Below are positions 15,329 to 24,650 of a stretch of DNA of 61,710 nt, one piece after another (position 1 is the first letter of the stretch; the number at the start of each line of letters is the position of its first letter). A program made the position numbers and the translations under genes. Origin of the DNA: an uncultured Saprospiraceae bacterium (GTDB lineage: Bacteria; Bacteroidota; Bacteroidia; Chitinophagales; Saprospiraceae); assembly GCA_937928405.1 (NCBI GenBank), contig CALFWZ010000042.1:1-61710 (forward strand). The letters are read 5' to 3'. Below the pieces are notes generated by a model that searched no databases, had not been told where the DNA came from, and saw only the letters and a list, made by a program, of their open reading frames with translations.

Positions 15329-15874
15329 CTAAAATGTCCTTAAGGTAAACGACTCTAAATACTTGGTAGCGTTTTCTCTTGTAGCAACGGAATTGTTGGC
15401 GCGGACCTGTAAAATATAGAGTTGATTTTCGACCATTAGGGCTTTAAATTTTCCCCACTTTTTTCCTTCTTCGTAACTTATCTTCCAAATTCGTCCGGGA
15501 TAACCTGCGTAAGCTTGTTCCGATTCATAGAGCAGGGTTCCGCCAATACTTTCCACCATATTGCTGACGGTCGAGTCAAAATATAAGGTCGTCAACATCG
15601 TACTATCCGAATGTAAGGTACCTATTGGATACGAACAACGACTCAAAGAATAGATGGCTGCCACACTATCTGCGGTTTCTTGATACACCAGATTATCACA
15701 AAAAATGGGACCAATCGCAGAGGCCACCGTATCCAGCGTAGAAGTAAGTTTGCCAGGTACCATGACACTAAAGCTTTTATCTTTCGATAGATGATATTCC
15801 CAGTCCGTAGTTTGAAATCCGTAAAGGATAGACAAAGCAAAAAACAAAAAACAGATTCCTAATTTATTTTTCAT
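15329..15874 (-). CDS. Exported protein of unknown function
   Basis: A 181-residue protein with a signal peptide (MKNKLGICFLFFALSILYGF). The mature part begins WEYHLSKDKSFSVMVPGKL, a short pattern seen in small secreted beta-rich proteins, and has two cysteines (FCDNLVY and LSRCSYP). It ends KYLESFTLRTF. No catalytic motif is recognised. It is isolated between the amidase and the membrane acyltransferase gene and convergent with the amidase. Confidence 0.6.
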   Translation of the reverse strand: MKNKLGICFLFFALSILYGFQTTDWEYHLSKDKSFSVMVPGKLTSTLDTVASAIGPIFCDNLVYQETADSVAAIYSLSRCSYPIGTLHSDSTMLTTLYFDSTVSNMVESIGGTLLYESEQAYAGYPGRIWKISYEEGKKWGKFKALMVENQLYILQVRANNSVATRENATKYLESFTLRTF

Positions 15875-15996
15875 AGTACATTAACGATATAGGCGGTTTT
15901 TTAGTGTCTATTGATAAAGGCAAGTTAGTATAAAAATCAATAGATCAAAACATCAATTTACCTAGAAGATCCGCTATTTAATATAAAAAAGAGGGT

Positions 15997-16004
15997 TAGA
16001 TTTG
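15997..16004 (+). promoter_or_regulatory. -7 promoter-like box TAGATTTG
   Basis: An exact TAnnTTTG match 17 bases before the ATG at 16021. No TTG was seen at the usual -33 distance. It supports 16021 as the original start of the acyltransferase gene, which is now out of frame. Confidence 0.45.
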
Positions 16005-16108
16005 TATCAACTAAAAATAAATGACCATTAAGCACACCGAATTAGGTCATTCGGCAAAAACAAACAACTATCAAACCCACCGACCATAAAACTGCTAGAA
16101 TCCATTAC

Positions 16109-17155
16109 TTGGATAGCATTCGAGGAATCGCCGCCATGATCGTGGTAGTGCATCATTTCTTAGAATGGAGATGGAAGGAAACGGTACAAGTTAAATTGGC
16201 AGCATTTATATTTAATGGAAATGAAGCCGTCTCTTTTTTCTTTGTCTTAAGTGGTTTTGTACTCTCCTATTCCTATATTAATTCTTCTAGAAAAATAGCA
16301 TTTGGTCGGTATCTCTACAAGCGGATACTGCGGTTGTATCCTGCGTATATCCTGACCGTCTTATTGCTTTTATTTTATGACATTCGAAACAATTTTACCG
16401 TAGACACCTTTATCGGTATCGTCTTCCGAGGTGAAAGATCACGACTATTAAAAGAGTTGTTGATGTTTCAAGATACCCATGATTTATATATACCAGGTTG
16501 GTCGCTGCAAGTTGAGATTATTTACTCTTTAATAATTATTGGATTAATTCTGCTGTATCGGAAGCATCGATATTTACTCCTAATTCCATTGCTGGGATCC
16601 TATGTAATTGGATCACCCGATCTTCGTCTGTATATGAATCATTTTATATTAGGCATCGGTCTTTCCATCTTGTACCCTAGATTAACAAGCACTCCTTTCA
16701 ACGAAAGTAAATTATATCCTTGGCGATGGGCGGTATTTCTTTTGATCTTTATATTGTTTTCTTTCAATCGTTTGGCACCGTTTTGCCAACCAATTGAGGA
16801 TCTCTTTCATTTCTTTTGGCCCCTACATATTCGGTGGGCTCATTTTAGTAGTGTTGCCGCTTTCTTAACGATAGCCATCGTGATGATGAGTAAAAATGCG
16901 CAAGCCCTTTTAGAAAACAAGGTACTCCTCTATCTCGGCAAAATTAGTTATAGCATCTATCTATTCCATTGGCTATTCGTGGTCATTATCATGAATGATT
17001 GGGATCGTTGGGGCGCATATCTCGGAGAAGGAGCGGTTCGAGTTTGTACGATGTTCGTGCTTTATATTGGGATAACTATTTTGGCAGCGGATCTTATGTA
17101 TCGGTTGGTAGAGGAGCCGTTTATTAAGTTAAGTAAGCGAAAATTGAAGCAGTAA
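16109..17155 (+). CDS. Membrane acyltransferase (OafA/Acyl_transf_3 family), start disrupted
   Basis: 348 codons from a TTG at 16109. The family start motif R-I-H-Y-L-D-S-I-R-G-I-A-A is visible but its first residues lie upstream of this TTG. The frame stays open back to a TAG at 16043-16045 with no ATG or GTG. The protein has about ten hydrophobic segments, a histidine in VVVHHFLEW, FFVLSGFVLSYSY and a typical C-terminal ISYSIYLFHW. Such enzymes acylate sugars or other surface molecules across the inner membrane. An ATG at 16021 just after a -7-like box is one frame off, suggesting an indel or base-call error. Confidence 0.75.
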   Translation: MDSIRGIAAMIVVVHHFLEWRWKETVQVKLAAFIFNGNEAVSFFFVLSGFVLSYSYINSSRKIAFGRYLYKRILRLYPAYILTVLLLLFYDIRNNFTVDTFIGIVFRGERSRLLKELLMFQDTHDLYIPGWSLQVEIIYSLIIIGLILLYRKHRYLLLIPLLGSYVIGSPDLRLYMNHFILGIGLSILYPRLTSTPFNESKLYPWRWAVFLLIFILFSFNRLAPFCQPIEDLFHFFWPLHIRWAHFSSVAAFLTIAIVMMSKNAQALLENKVLLYLGKISYSIYLFHWLFVVIIMNDWDRWGAYLGEGAVRVCTMFVLYIGITILAADLMYRLVEEPFIKLSKRKLKQ

Positions 17156-17273
17156 CCTTTCGGCAACAAAATGATTAGCTAGTCCAAAGGTAACTAGAGA
17201 TGGTTTATTGAATACTCTCCGTAACAATAAAATTATACATTTATTGCGACCCACTATTTAAAATAGTATAATA

Positions 17274-17307
17274 TTGTCCATATTACTAATATTTTTCCTT
17301 AACTTTA
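17274..17307 (+). promoter_or_regulatory. Putative promoter of the SusD operon
   Basis: TTG (17274-17276) and TAACTTTA (17300-17307) are separated by 23 bases, 44 bases before the SusD start. The last -7 base deviates from consensus. Confidence 0.4.
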
Positions 17308-17350
17308 AAGTATTGTTTTCTATGATCTACAGCTAGTAAAATTAAAACAG

Positions 17351-18769
17351 ATGAAATTATCTAACCACAACTCTAATTCCTGTTTTCATCAAATAGTTTT
17401 TAATGGAATTAACAAGAGTATATTGCTATTATTAATTGTTTTTATTTGTTCCTGTACTAAATTTGATGAATTGGGAAGCCAAAATGATTTTACAGAAATC
17501 TCAAGTGCTTTACTTTTACCCAATATTCAGGTACAATCCGTAAAAAATCTTGGTGCGCAACCAATGCGCGTAGCAGGAATAATCACGCAACAGATAGAAG
17601 GTGCTGATATTTGTGGTCCCATGAATTTTTTCTTCATTGGCCGCGATGTGATGGATGATTTTTGGAGAGGAGGCACTTATGCGGGATCATTAACTAATGC
17701 CAAATTCTTGGAAGAGTTTGCGACTGAAAATAATCAATTTTTCTATCGAGGAGTGGCTAGGATTTTCCTTGCCCATGAATTTGGTGCGTTGACCACCTGC
17801 TTTGGTGACATTCCTTTTTCTCAAGCTTTAAGAGGTAATGAATATTTAAGACCTAAATATGATGAACAAAAATCTGTTTATGAAGGCATTCAAATCCTGC
17901 TTGATCAAGCGATTGATGATCTTACCTTAAGTAGTGAAAAAAATGAAGTGACACCGGGTGATCTTATTTTTAATGGAGATCCTCAAAAATGGTTGGCTAC
18001 TGCTTATGCGCTAAAAGCGCGTTTTTATGTGCATACTTCTACGAGAATTCCCGAGCATTGGGGATTGGCCAAACAAGCGGCTGAGTCTGCTTTAAGCTTT
18101 GACTTCGAAGATGCAAGCTTAACTTTTGAAGCAAATGAAAATGCCAATTGGACCTTACATAAATTTTCGGTTGACCGTCCTTCTACCATCTTCTTTCATC
18201 GTTCTTTTTATCAGATGTTAGCTGGTGATCCTAGAAGAGATAAATATTCTTTAGAAGAGAATTTTTCATATTATCCAATGTATCAACCAGATGCCTCCCA
18301 ACTCACCTGGACACAGCCAGATGCCACCGTCCCACTTATTTCAAGATGTGAATTATATTTTATTTTAGCAGAAAGTGCACTTAGGAATGGAGATAATGAC
18401 TTGGCCCTTCAGTATACCAAGGAAGCACTCAAGGCTAATTTCAACATGCTTGATTTGCCAGCATCAGATGAGTATATTGAGAATTTCACTTTTGGGAGCG
18501 ATCCTATGGAATCTATCATAAAGGAAGCCTATAAGTCTTACTTTGGATATAATTTTTTACAAACATGGATTAATTATCGTCGAACTGGATATCCAGAGAT
18601 TGCTCAAAATACTATTCGGAATTCCAACGGATTTAATCCCTCTGGTACTATACCTAGTAGATTTATGTATGTTGAAAGTGAAGTTAGTAACAACCGTACT
18701 AGTTTGGAGGAAGCTGAGTTACGTCAAGGTGGTGGACTGTTGGATAATAAAACCTGGATTGATAAATGA
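17351..18769 (+). CDS. SusD/RagB family outer-membrane lipoprotein
   Basis: A 472-residue protein with a lipoprotein signal ending in the lipobox-like IVFICSC (Cys near residue 35). Helical TPR-like segments with YEGIQILLDQAIDDL and WLATAYALKARFYVH are typical of SusD-like nutrient-binding lids. The C-terminus carries the usual YFGYNFLQTWINYRRTGYPE stretch and ends GGLLDNKTWIDK. SusD proteins normally sit over a SusC TonB-dependent transporter, but no susC gene is adjacent. Downstream lie a remnant of a second SusD tail, a barrel-like protein and a di-heme peroxidase, so the usual glycan-uptake role is uncertain. Confidence 0.85.
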   Translation: MKLSNHNSNSCFHQIVFNGINKSILLLLIVFICSCTKFDELGSQNDFTEISSALLLPNIQVQSVKNLGAQPMRVAGIITQQIEGADICGPMNFFFIGRDVMDDFWRGGTYAGSLTNAKFLEEFATENNQFFYRGVARIFLAHEFGALTTCFGDIPFSQALRGNEYLRPKYDEQKSVYEGIQILLDQAIDDLTLSSEKNEVTPGDLIFNGDPQKWLATAYALKARFYVHTSTRIPEHWGLAKQAAESALSFDFEDASLTFEANENANWTLHKFSVDRPSTIFFHRSFYQMLAGDPRRDKYSLEENFSYYPMYQPDASQLTWTQPDATVPLISRCELYFILAESALRNGDNDLALQYTKEALKANFNMLDLPASDEYIENFTFGSDPMESIIKEAYKSYFGYNFLQTWINYRRTGYPEIAQNTIRNSNGFNPSGTIPSRFMYVESEVSNNRTSLEEAELRQGGGLLDNKTWIDK

Positions 18770-18810
18770 TCTTAGCTTGAATAGTTAAAGAAAAAAAACA
18801 AATACTAAAA

Positions 18811-18897
18811 TTGAGCAATAACCGTAATAGTTTAGAAGATGCTGAATTACATCTAGGTGGTAGACCATTGGATAGTAAAAATTGGATGAACAACTGA
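18811..18897 (+). pseudogene. Vestige of a second SusD gene (C-terminal 28 codons)
   Basis: The 87 bases read LSNNRNSLEDAELHLGGRP and on to a TGA, closely matching the end of the intact SusD at 18683-18769 (VSNNRTSLEEAELRQGGGL...). Upstream, after 41 unrelated bases, there is no matching body. It is either the tail of a deleted paralogue or a diverged partial duplication. It is too short to be a functional gene. Confidence 0.7.
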
Positions 18898-18947
18898 GCA
18901 ACGGATCATTGCATTAATTGCTAAAAAAGCAAAAACTAAAACTAAAA

Positions 18948-19613
18948 ATGAGAATATACTTAACAGCTACTTTTTTAATCATACTGATGCAGTTTGGTTA
19001 TAGCCAAAATTCTAATAATCGCCCATTGAACAGAGCGATAGGAATCGATCTTACTTTTATCAATAACTTTTTACCACTAGATAATCCTATTGGTTTTAGA
19101 GGACCCTATCTATTTCATTATATCAAGTACAAAGAGAACAATAAATTTTTTAAACAGGCATTAGATTTTAATTTGATTGGGGCATTTGAAAATAATGAAT
19201 CAGAAGTAGATCGTGATGATTTCCGAATAGATATTGAATATAAGATTAGCCGAGGCAAACGAAAGACTTTTTTTAAAGAAAAGCTATCTGTTTTATTGGG
19301 TCCAGAGATGTCATTCCGGTACTTTTTAAATAAGTCAAACATTCTTGATACCAATGACCCATTAGGCGAGCGCAAAAACGAAAGGACAGACCAGAGATTT
19401 TCTACCTCCTTCGGAGCATTTGTAGGTATTGGGTATAACATCACCAATCGGATAAGCATTTATACGGAAGCTGGAGCGGCTTTATGGTTCTCCTATGAAA
19501 TTGACACCTTTAATTCAAGTTTGAACCCTACTAATGATTTTAAGGATAAAAGATTCCTTATTCTAACATCATATGTCTTACCGAGTTCTATTATATTATT
19601 CTACCATTTCTAA
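18948..19613 (+). CDS. Outer-membrane beta-barrel-like protein
   Basis: A 221-residue protein started at the ATG at 18948, which gives the signal peptide MRIYLTATFLIILMQFGYSQ. A TTG at 18918 would add a lysine-rich leader. The mature part has repeated amphipathic strands (FGAFVGIGYNITNRISIYTEAGAALWFSYE) and ends with FYHF. Its position between a SusD lipoprotein and a di-heme peroxidase, with only an 11-base gap to the latter, indicates one operon. Specific function is unknown. Confidence 0.65.
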   Translation: MRIYLTATFLIILMQFGYSQNSNNRPLNRAIGIDLTFINNFLPLDNPIGFRGPYLFHYIKYKENNKFFKQALDFNLIGAFENNESEVDRDDFRIDIEYKISRGKRKTFFKEKLSVLLGPEMSFRYFLNKSNILDTNDPLGERKNERTDQRFSTSFGAFVGIGYNITNRISIYTEAGAALWFSYEIDTFNSSLNPTNDFKDKRFLILTSYVLPSSIILFYHF

Positions 19614-19624
19614 AAACAAAAAAT

Positions 19625-20662
19625 ATGAAAACTAAATACTTATTATTAACAGCAACCTTAATATTTATTGTATTTCTAATTGGATGTCAGGAAGATAGTG
19701 ACTTGGAACAGCCCTTTAACCCTGACTTAGCGTTAGAAGATTTTGATTATTTCGAGGAAGCAATTCCATACGAATCAACCGCCTATAGTGAAGCATCCAA
19801 TCATGATAAAATAGCAGGATTGGGTCGGATTCTTTTCTATGATTCCAGGTTATCACAAAATAATTCGATTGCTTGTGCTAGTTGTCATCACCAAGAAATA
19901 GGATTCTCTGATAACACCCAATTTAGCAGTGGCCTCCATAATTTTGAGACATCGAGAAATACGATGACCCTAGTCAATAATGCTTATCAAATTTCCCATT
20001 TTTGGGAAGGGCAAAGAGGAAAAATTGAAGATCATATACTAAGCCCAATTTCTAATCATACAGAAATGGGTATGAAAGATATAGAGGCATTGGTTGAAAA
20101 ATTGTCAGAAATAGAAGCCTATAATAAACTGTTTAATGAGGTGTTTGACGAGCCAATAAATGAAGAACTAATTGCTATCTCATTGTCTACTTTTGTGGCT
20201 TCGATCATCTCTTATAATTCCAAATTCGATAAAGGAAATGAAAATAATTTTGCAAATTTCACCAATACCGAAAAAAGAGGTAAAGACTTATTTTTTGGAA
20301 AAGCAAAATGTTCCAGTTGCCACGGAGGGGATCACTATGCCGCGGAATGGAGAGGCAATGCCAATATTGGTCTTGACAAAGAATACGAAGATCAAGGTGC
20401 TGAAAATGGAAAATTTAAAGTACCCTCCCTTAGAAACATCAGCTTGACTGCTCCCTACATGCATGATGGAAGATTTGAAACGTTGGAAGAAGTCGTCAAC
20501 CATTATGTACATGGAATCCAAGATCATCCAGATTTAGATTGGGAACTACAAGAGCCAATTTCGCTGACCGATTTAGAGAAAAGCGAACTCGTTGAATTTT
20601 TACATACGCTAACAGATTATGAGTTGGTTTCGGATGAGAAGTTTTCTGATCCGTTTAGGTAG
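19625..20662 (+). CDS. Di-heme cytochrome c peroxidase-like lipoprotein (CcpA/MauG family)
   Basis: A 345-residue protein with a lipoprotein signal (FIVFLIGCQED). Two c-type heme sites are seen, CASCH (Cys84-Cys87-His88) and CSSCH (Cys229-Cys232-His233). The family's C-terminal APYMHDGRFETLEEVV also holds the methionine used as a distal ligand in classical peroxidases. Known members reduce peroxide or modify proteins (MauG) in the periplasm. It follows the barrel gene by 11 bases. The link to a SusD-type lipoprotein suggests that metal or an organic ligand is handled at the envelope, but this is inference. Confidence 0.88.
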   Translation: MKTKYLLLTATLIFIVFLIGCQEDSDLEQPFNPDLALEDFDYFEEAIPYESTAYSEASNHDKIAGLGRILFYDSRLSQNNSIACASCHHQEIGFSDNTQFSSGLHNFETSRNTMTLVNNAYQISHFWEGQRGKIEDHILSPISNHTEMGMKDIEALVEKLSEIEAYNKLFNEVFDEPINEELIAISLSTFVASIISYNSKFDKGNENNFANFTNTEKRGKDLFFGKAKCSSCHGGDHYAAEWRGNANIGLDKEYEDQGAENGKFKVPSLRNISLTAPYMHDGRFETLEEVVNHYVHGIQDHPDLDWELQEPISLTDLEKSELVEFLHTLTDYELVSDEKFSDPFR

Positions 20663-20760
20663 GTGTAGAGGTAATGAGGATAGTGGTGGCTGTCCTATCA
20701 ATTTTCAACTATATTATTTCATAAATAAAAATCAACTTATTTTACAAGTTAGGTTTTCTT

Positions 20761-21735
20761 TTATTTGCTATAATACTCTTGAAACAATTCCTGATGAAAA
20801 GAATTAGTTTTCTTTAATCGTAGCTTTAGTGTTGAAGCCATAACTTTTATGTAATTTTTATCAGCACTTATTATAATATTTGATGGTTGGAGTAATCCAG
20901 ATGGGCTATAACTATATTCTTCTTTGATAATAACTTTATTGTCAATAATAATGGTATTTCCAAATTGAGGATATGGATGTCCTTCAAAAAAGATTTCAGA
21001 GCTTAGAGATGTCGCGCATTTTTCAACATGTTTAAAAACTTTAGTATTAAAAAATTGCTTATTTATATCATCTTCTAAAGTATCTAAATAAAACCTTTTA
21101 CTATTTGATCTATTAAATTTTTTTGTAGTTTTTAAACCAATTAAAACGCTGTATTTTATGTCATTTCTTTTCAGATATTTCTCAAAAGATCTATATTGTA
21201 TACTGAGTTCTTCTTCAAATAATTTATCAAAGAAAACAGAATTAATACAATTAATAGATAATTGGATACTTGACTTTGCTGTGAAAAAATATCTAAATAA
21301 GTTTTTTAAATAAAGATTTTTACTTGTATATGTGAATGTAGTAAATTGCAAATAAGGGTCTATTGGTGAATTACCGACTTTTATATACTCTTGAATTAGA
21401 TTTAATAATTCATTCCCTTCGAAATTTGAAATTTTATTTAAAGTTAGATTTTGAAGGACATTTTCTAATTTTAGCTCATTTAGTAAGCTTTGCGTATGTA
21501 CTAGTTTTTCATTTAAATATTTATCCTTTAAAAAAATAGCTTTTAAATATTTAACCATTGATCTAATATCGGCAAATGATGCATCATCTAATACATATTT
21601 CGCATATTTAAACATTGATGCATCTATTTCATCAATAAAGATTTTAGTATAAGGATAAGAAATTACATACTTCTTATCTTCTTTAATGAAGAATCCTTCC
21701 CCTGAAATTGGCCTATATCCTAATAATTTTATCAT
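20761..21735 (-). CDS. Unknown protein, second gene of an AT-rich coupled pair
   Basis: A 324-residue cytoplasmic protein rich in Lys, Asn, Ile and Phe. Its start codon overlaps the stop of the upstream gene by one base (TAATG), so the two are translationally coupled. The middle (SSIQLSINCINSVFFDKLFEEE) and later strands (FGNTIIIDNKVIIKEEY) faintly recall the phospholipase D-like fold, but no HKD motif is present. Base composition is clearly more AT-rich than the flanking genes, a sign of recent acquisition. Function is unknown. Confidence 0.65.
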   Translation of the reverse strand: MIKLLGYRPISGEGFFIKEDKKYVISYPYTKIFIDEIDASMFKYAKYVLDDASFADIRSMVKYLKAIFLKDKYLNEKLVHTQSLLNELKLENVLQNLTLNKISNFEGNELLNLIQEYIKVGNSPIDPYLQFTTFTYTSKNLYLKNLFRYFFTAKSSIQLSINCINSVFFDKLFEEELSIQYRSFEKYLKRNDIKYSVLIGLKTTKKFNRSNSKRFYLDTLEDDINKQFFNTKVFKHVEKCATSLSSEIFFEGHPYPQFGNTIIIDNKVIIKEEYSYSPSGLLQPSNIIISADKNYIKVMASTLKLRLKKTNSFHQELFQEYYSK

Positions 21736-22556
21736 TATTCTTTATATCCATTTATGAAGATCCCCAATCGTTCACTTTTCTTTGTAATTAATATAAATTG
21801 TCGTTTTATTATTAAATCCATTTCTTCTAGATTCTGGTCGTCTTTACGTATTAAACTCTCTAGATGATTCAAAAGTTTGTCTTTAATACGAATTTCTTGA
21901 AAATATTCCATTAAAATTTCGTTAAAAATCAGTATTTCTAGCCATCCTTTGGTATTAGATACCATAAAAGGCCAATTACTCATTTTTTCTCTATGAATAT
22001 CGTTAGAATGCTTAAAAAATGCAAGTTTATGAACATCTTCCCAATTTGATATATCCTCTTTAAATTTTTTTTCTCTAAAAGTACCATCATTTTTATAGTA
22101 ATTTAGAGAGAATGTCTTTAGGCAAAAACCGTTTAGGATTTTTTCAGTAAATCCCTTTTTGAATATTATACATATCTGACCTGATCCAAATCCAGGGTAT
22201 CTTGTTCCTAGATTTCCTATATTTAAAGCTCCATATTTTATCTTTTTCTCTGGGTCAAACATGTCAATGAACAATTTAAATTTTTTATAGTAAGGCGATA
22301 AATTATTATATCGCTTTTTTATAGAATCTTCTGAATAACCAAGTTCAAAAACATTTAAGTATTTTTCAGAGCTTAATATTTCATATAAACTCGCGAGTTC
22401 AACATTAATAGAAATCGTTTTTTCACTATTAATAATATCAATAAATGAATTAATTATTTCTAATTTTTTGTCACTATACAAACTCTTTTCTTTTTTCAAG
22501 TAATCTTCTAGAACCGATTTATTCTCATCTTGATATTCTTTAAGTGTTTTTTTCAT
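21735..22556 (-). CDS. Unknown protein with a possible DUF3626/ADP-ribosyltransferase-like stretch
   Basis: A 273-residue cytoplasmic protein, first gene of the AT-rich pair. Residues about 107-135 read KYGALNIG...FGSGQICIIFKK. The YGALN...FGS pattern resembles the core of DUF3626-type proteins, which are thought to have an ADP-ribosyltransferase fold. I see no full catalytic triad, so this is only a lead. The N-terminus is a charged helical region. There is no signal peptide. The pair has no conserved neighbours and could be a toxin or phage-defence module. Confidence 0.6.
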   Translation of the reverse strand: MKKTLKEYQDENKSVLEDYLKKEKSLYSDKKLEIINSFIDIINSEKTISINVELASLYEILSSEKYLNVFELGYSEDSIKKRYNNLSPYYKKFKLFIDMFDPEKKIKYGALNIGNLGTRYPGFGSGQICIIFKKGFTEKILNGFCLKTFSLNYYKNDGTFREKKFKEDISNWEDVHKLAFFKHSNDIHREKMSNWPFMVSNTKGWLEILIFNEILMEYFQEIRIKDKLLNHLESLIRKDDQNLEEMDLIIKRQFILITKKSERLGIFINGYKE

Positions 22557-22836
22557 TGTAATGCCTCCATTGAAATTTATTATCTCATAATATTATAAAT
22601 GGTGTGAAATTATTATAACATTAACCAATATTCTAATATCGTAAAATTTTATTCTTTAAGTCAGATACTCTTTTATTAGATATCTTAATATAAGTCCTGT
22701 AGCGTTTCCTATAAATATATTATTCATAACCATAAACATAAGCAAAAACTGACAAAAAAAGTAATTTAACTACATAAAAAGTGACAATAAGGTAGAAGCC
22801 AAAAAATAGATCAATTAGCTCCATTTAGTCATTAAA

Positions 22837-22904
22837 AATACTGGTATTTAAAACGATAATCCACGACAAATTCTTAAAAAAGATATTATTTAAAAACCAG
22901 TATT
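22837..22904. repeat. 16-base imperfect inverted repeat
   Basis: AATACTGGTATTTAAA (22837-22852) and TTTAAAAACCAGTATT (22889-22904) match at 15 of 16 positions as an inverted repeat with 36 bases between. It lies in the 497-base gene-free stretch 22557-23053, which otherwise shows only AT-rich sequence and a C-rich run near 22980-23035. Confidence 0.6.
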
Positions 22905-23053
22905 CGCCCATCTACTATTCGTAAGAAAAAATTCATGAGAGGGATACCCCTCTTCAACACTGCATCATACTACAGTATCCCTCCTCCCAAAAAATCCCAA
23001 AATTCCCTCCCTCCTCACTAGGAACTTTACCCCACTCTACTTATCTTCGCATC

Positions 23054-24229
23054 ATGTACAAAGTATTCCCACTTTCCCTCTACTGCCTAATGGCTATCTT
23101 GTTAGCCTGGACAGGTTGCCAGTCCGATCCTAGCGAATCCAATCGTGCTTTTGGAGACAATACCGCCGTGCCGATCTCGGATGATTCTGACTATCCCGAA
23201 CTAGAAGAAAACTGGGGGTTTATTAATACCGAAGGAGCCTTAGTGATTACGGGAAACTTTGACGAAACGAGGGGTTTTAGGGAGGGCTTGGCTTTGGTTC
23301 GAAAAGGAGATAAATGGGGGTTTATTAATAGGGATGGAGCAACAGTCATTCCCCCCAAATTTAAGTCGGCTTGGTCCTTTCAAGGCGGCAAAGCGCGCGT
23401 CATGGAGTTTTCGGATAAACTCGGGATTATTGATCAAAAAGGAAATTATTTGCTGCCTCCTGAATACACGGAAATTAAAGCTTATGCTGATGGACTGATT
23501 GCCGTGAAAAAAGATTCCTTATTTGCTTACTTGGATGAAAACGGGCAAATAGCGATCCCTCCTAGTTTCCAGGATGCGTGGAATTTTCACGATGGATTGG
23601 CAAAAGTGGCCTTGGATGGAAAAATGACAGTGATTGATAAAACGGGTACTCCAGTTTTTGATGCGTCTTTCCAACGATTGGGAAATTTTGCAGAGGGACT
23701 CGCCAAAGCGAAATGGAAAGACAAATTTGGATATTTGAATAAAAACGGAAAACCCGTCATCCAAAATAAATACGATAATGCCGGAGACTTTAACGAAGGT
23801 GTTGCAGTCGTGGGAATGGGGGAAAAATATGGCTTGATTAATCAGAAAGGTAATTTTCTGGTCCAACCACAATATCAAACTATTTTTTACGCTGGCAATA
23901 ACCGCTGGGTAGTGGTCAACGAAGGGAAATTTGGACTCATCGATCAGCTAGGAAATATCATCGCAGAACCAGTTTACCAGCAAATTTATACCTTTGTCGA
24001 AGATAGAGCCATCTACCAACGGGATGATCTCTGGGGTTACCTAGACACAGCCGGAAAAGAAATTACACCACCGCAATATGGATTGGCGTGGAGCTTCCAA
24101 AGTGGCTTAGCAAGAGTCGGCTTTCGACAAGGAATTGGATTTATTGATACGACTGGAAATCCTGTGATCTTGCCTGATTTTGCAGATGTTAGAGACTTTC
24201 AGGAAGGCTTGGCGACGGTTCGATTGTAG
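23054..24229 (+). CDS. WG-repeat lipoprotein
   Basis: A 391-residue protein with a lipoprotein signal (MAILLAWTGCQSD). The rest consists of about 14 tandem beta units with the WG-repeat pattern (WGFINTEGALVITGNFDE, WGFINRDGATVIPPKF, KYGLINQKGNFLV and so on). WG/KWG repeats fold as a beta-propeller-like or solenoid scaffold and are thought to bind partners. There is no enzyme domain. The start codon at 23054 lies only 5 bases after a TATCTTCG box, so the mRNA may be nearly leaderless if that box is real. The gene stands alone. Confidence 0.85.
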   Translation: MYKVFPLSLYCLMAILLAWTGCQSDPSESNRAFGDNTAVPISDDSDYPELEENWGFINTEGALVITGNFDETRGFREGLALVRKGDKWGFINRDGATVIPPKFKSAWSFQGGKARVMEFSDKLGIIDQKGNYLLPPEYTEIKAYADGLIAVKKDSLFAYLDENGQIAIPPSFQDAWNFHDGLAKVALDGKMTVIDKTGTPVFDASFQRLGNFAEGLAKAKWKDKFGYLNKNGKPVIQNKYDNAGDFNEGVAVVGMGEKYGLINQKGNFLVQPQYQTIFYAGNNRWVVVNEGKFGLIDQLGNIIAEPVYQQIYTFVEDRAIYQRDDLWGYLDTAGKEITPPQYGLAWSFQSGLARVGFRQGIGFIDTTGNPVILPDFADVRDFQEGLATVRL

Positions 24230-24650
24230 AAGATTTAAATCCTAAAATCCAAAGTTAAGACAAGACAAGAAGGAACTGTGTTCATAATTTTTAACTTCAA
24301 AACCTGTCCGACAGCAACGGGCAAACTCAACTTTAACCTCAATAGGTTGGTTGGAAGCCAAAATCACAGAACTTTTATATTGATAATTCAGATTTTTTAC
24401 GAGTAACTAGCACAGTTTTTCTAAAAATTACTCAACAATTAAGAGCCTCATTCTTTATACGTGGGATTAAATTAACTAACAAACCAATGATAATAGTCTA
24501 CCTCTGGTCATGCTCAATTTGACTTTACGATTTTCACACCCGATGGAAGAAATTAAAATATTGGATATTTAATATTCATTGTTAACACCAACTTACATCC
24601 ATAATTTTATTTTTTTAACAGTTTCTAAACGCTAATTAAATTTTTCAAAC

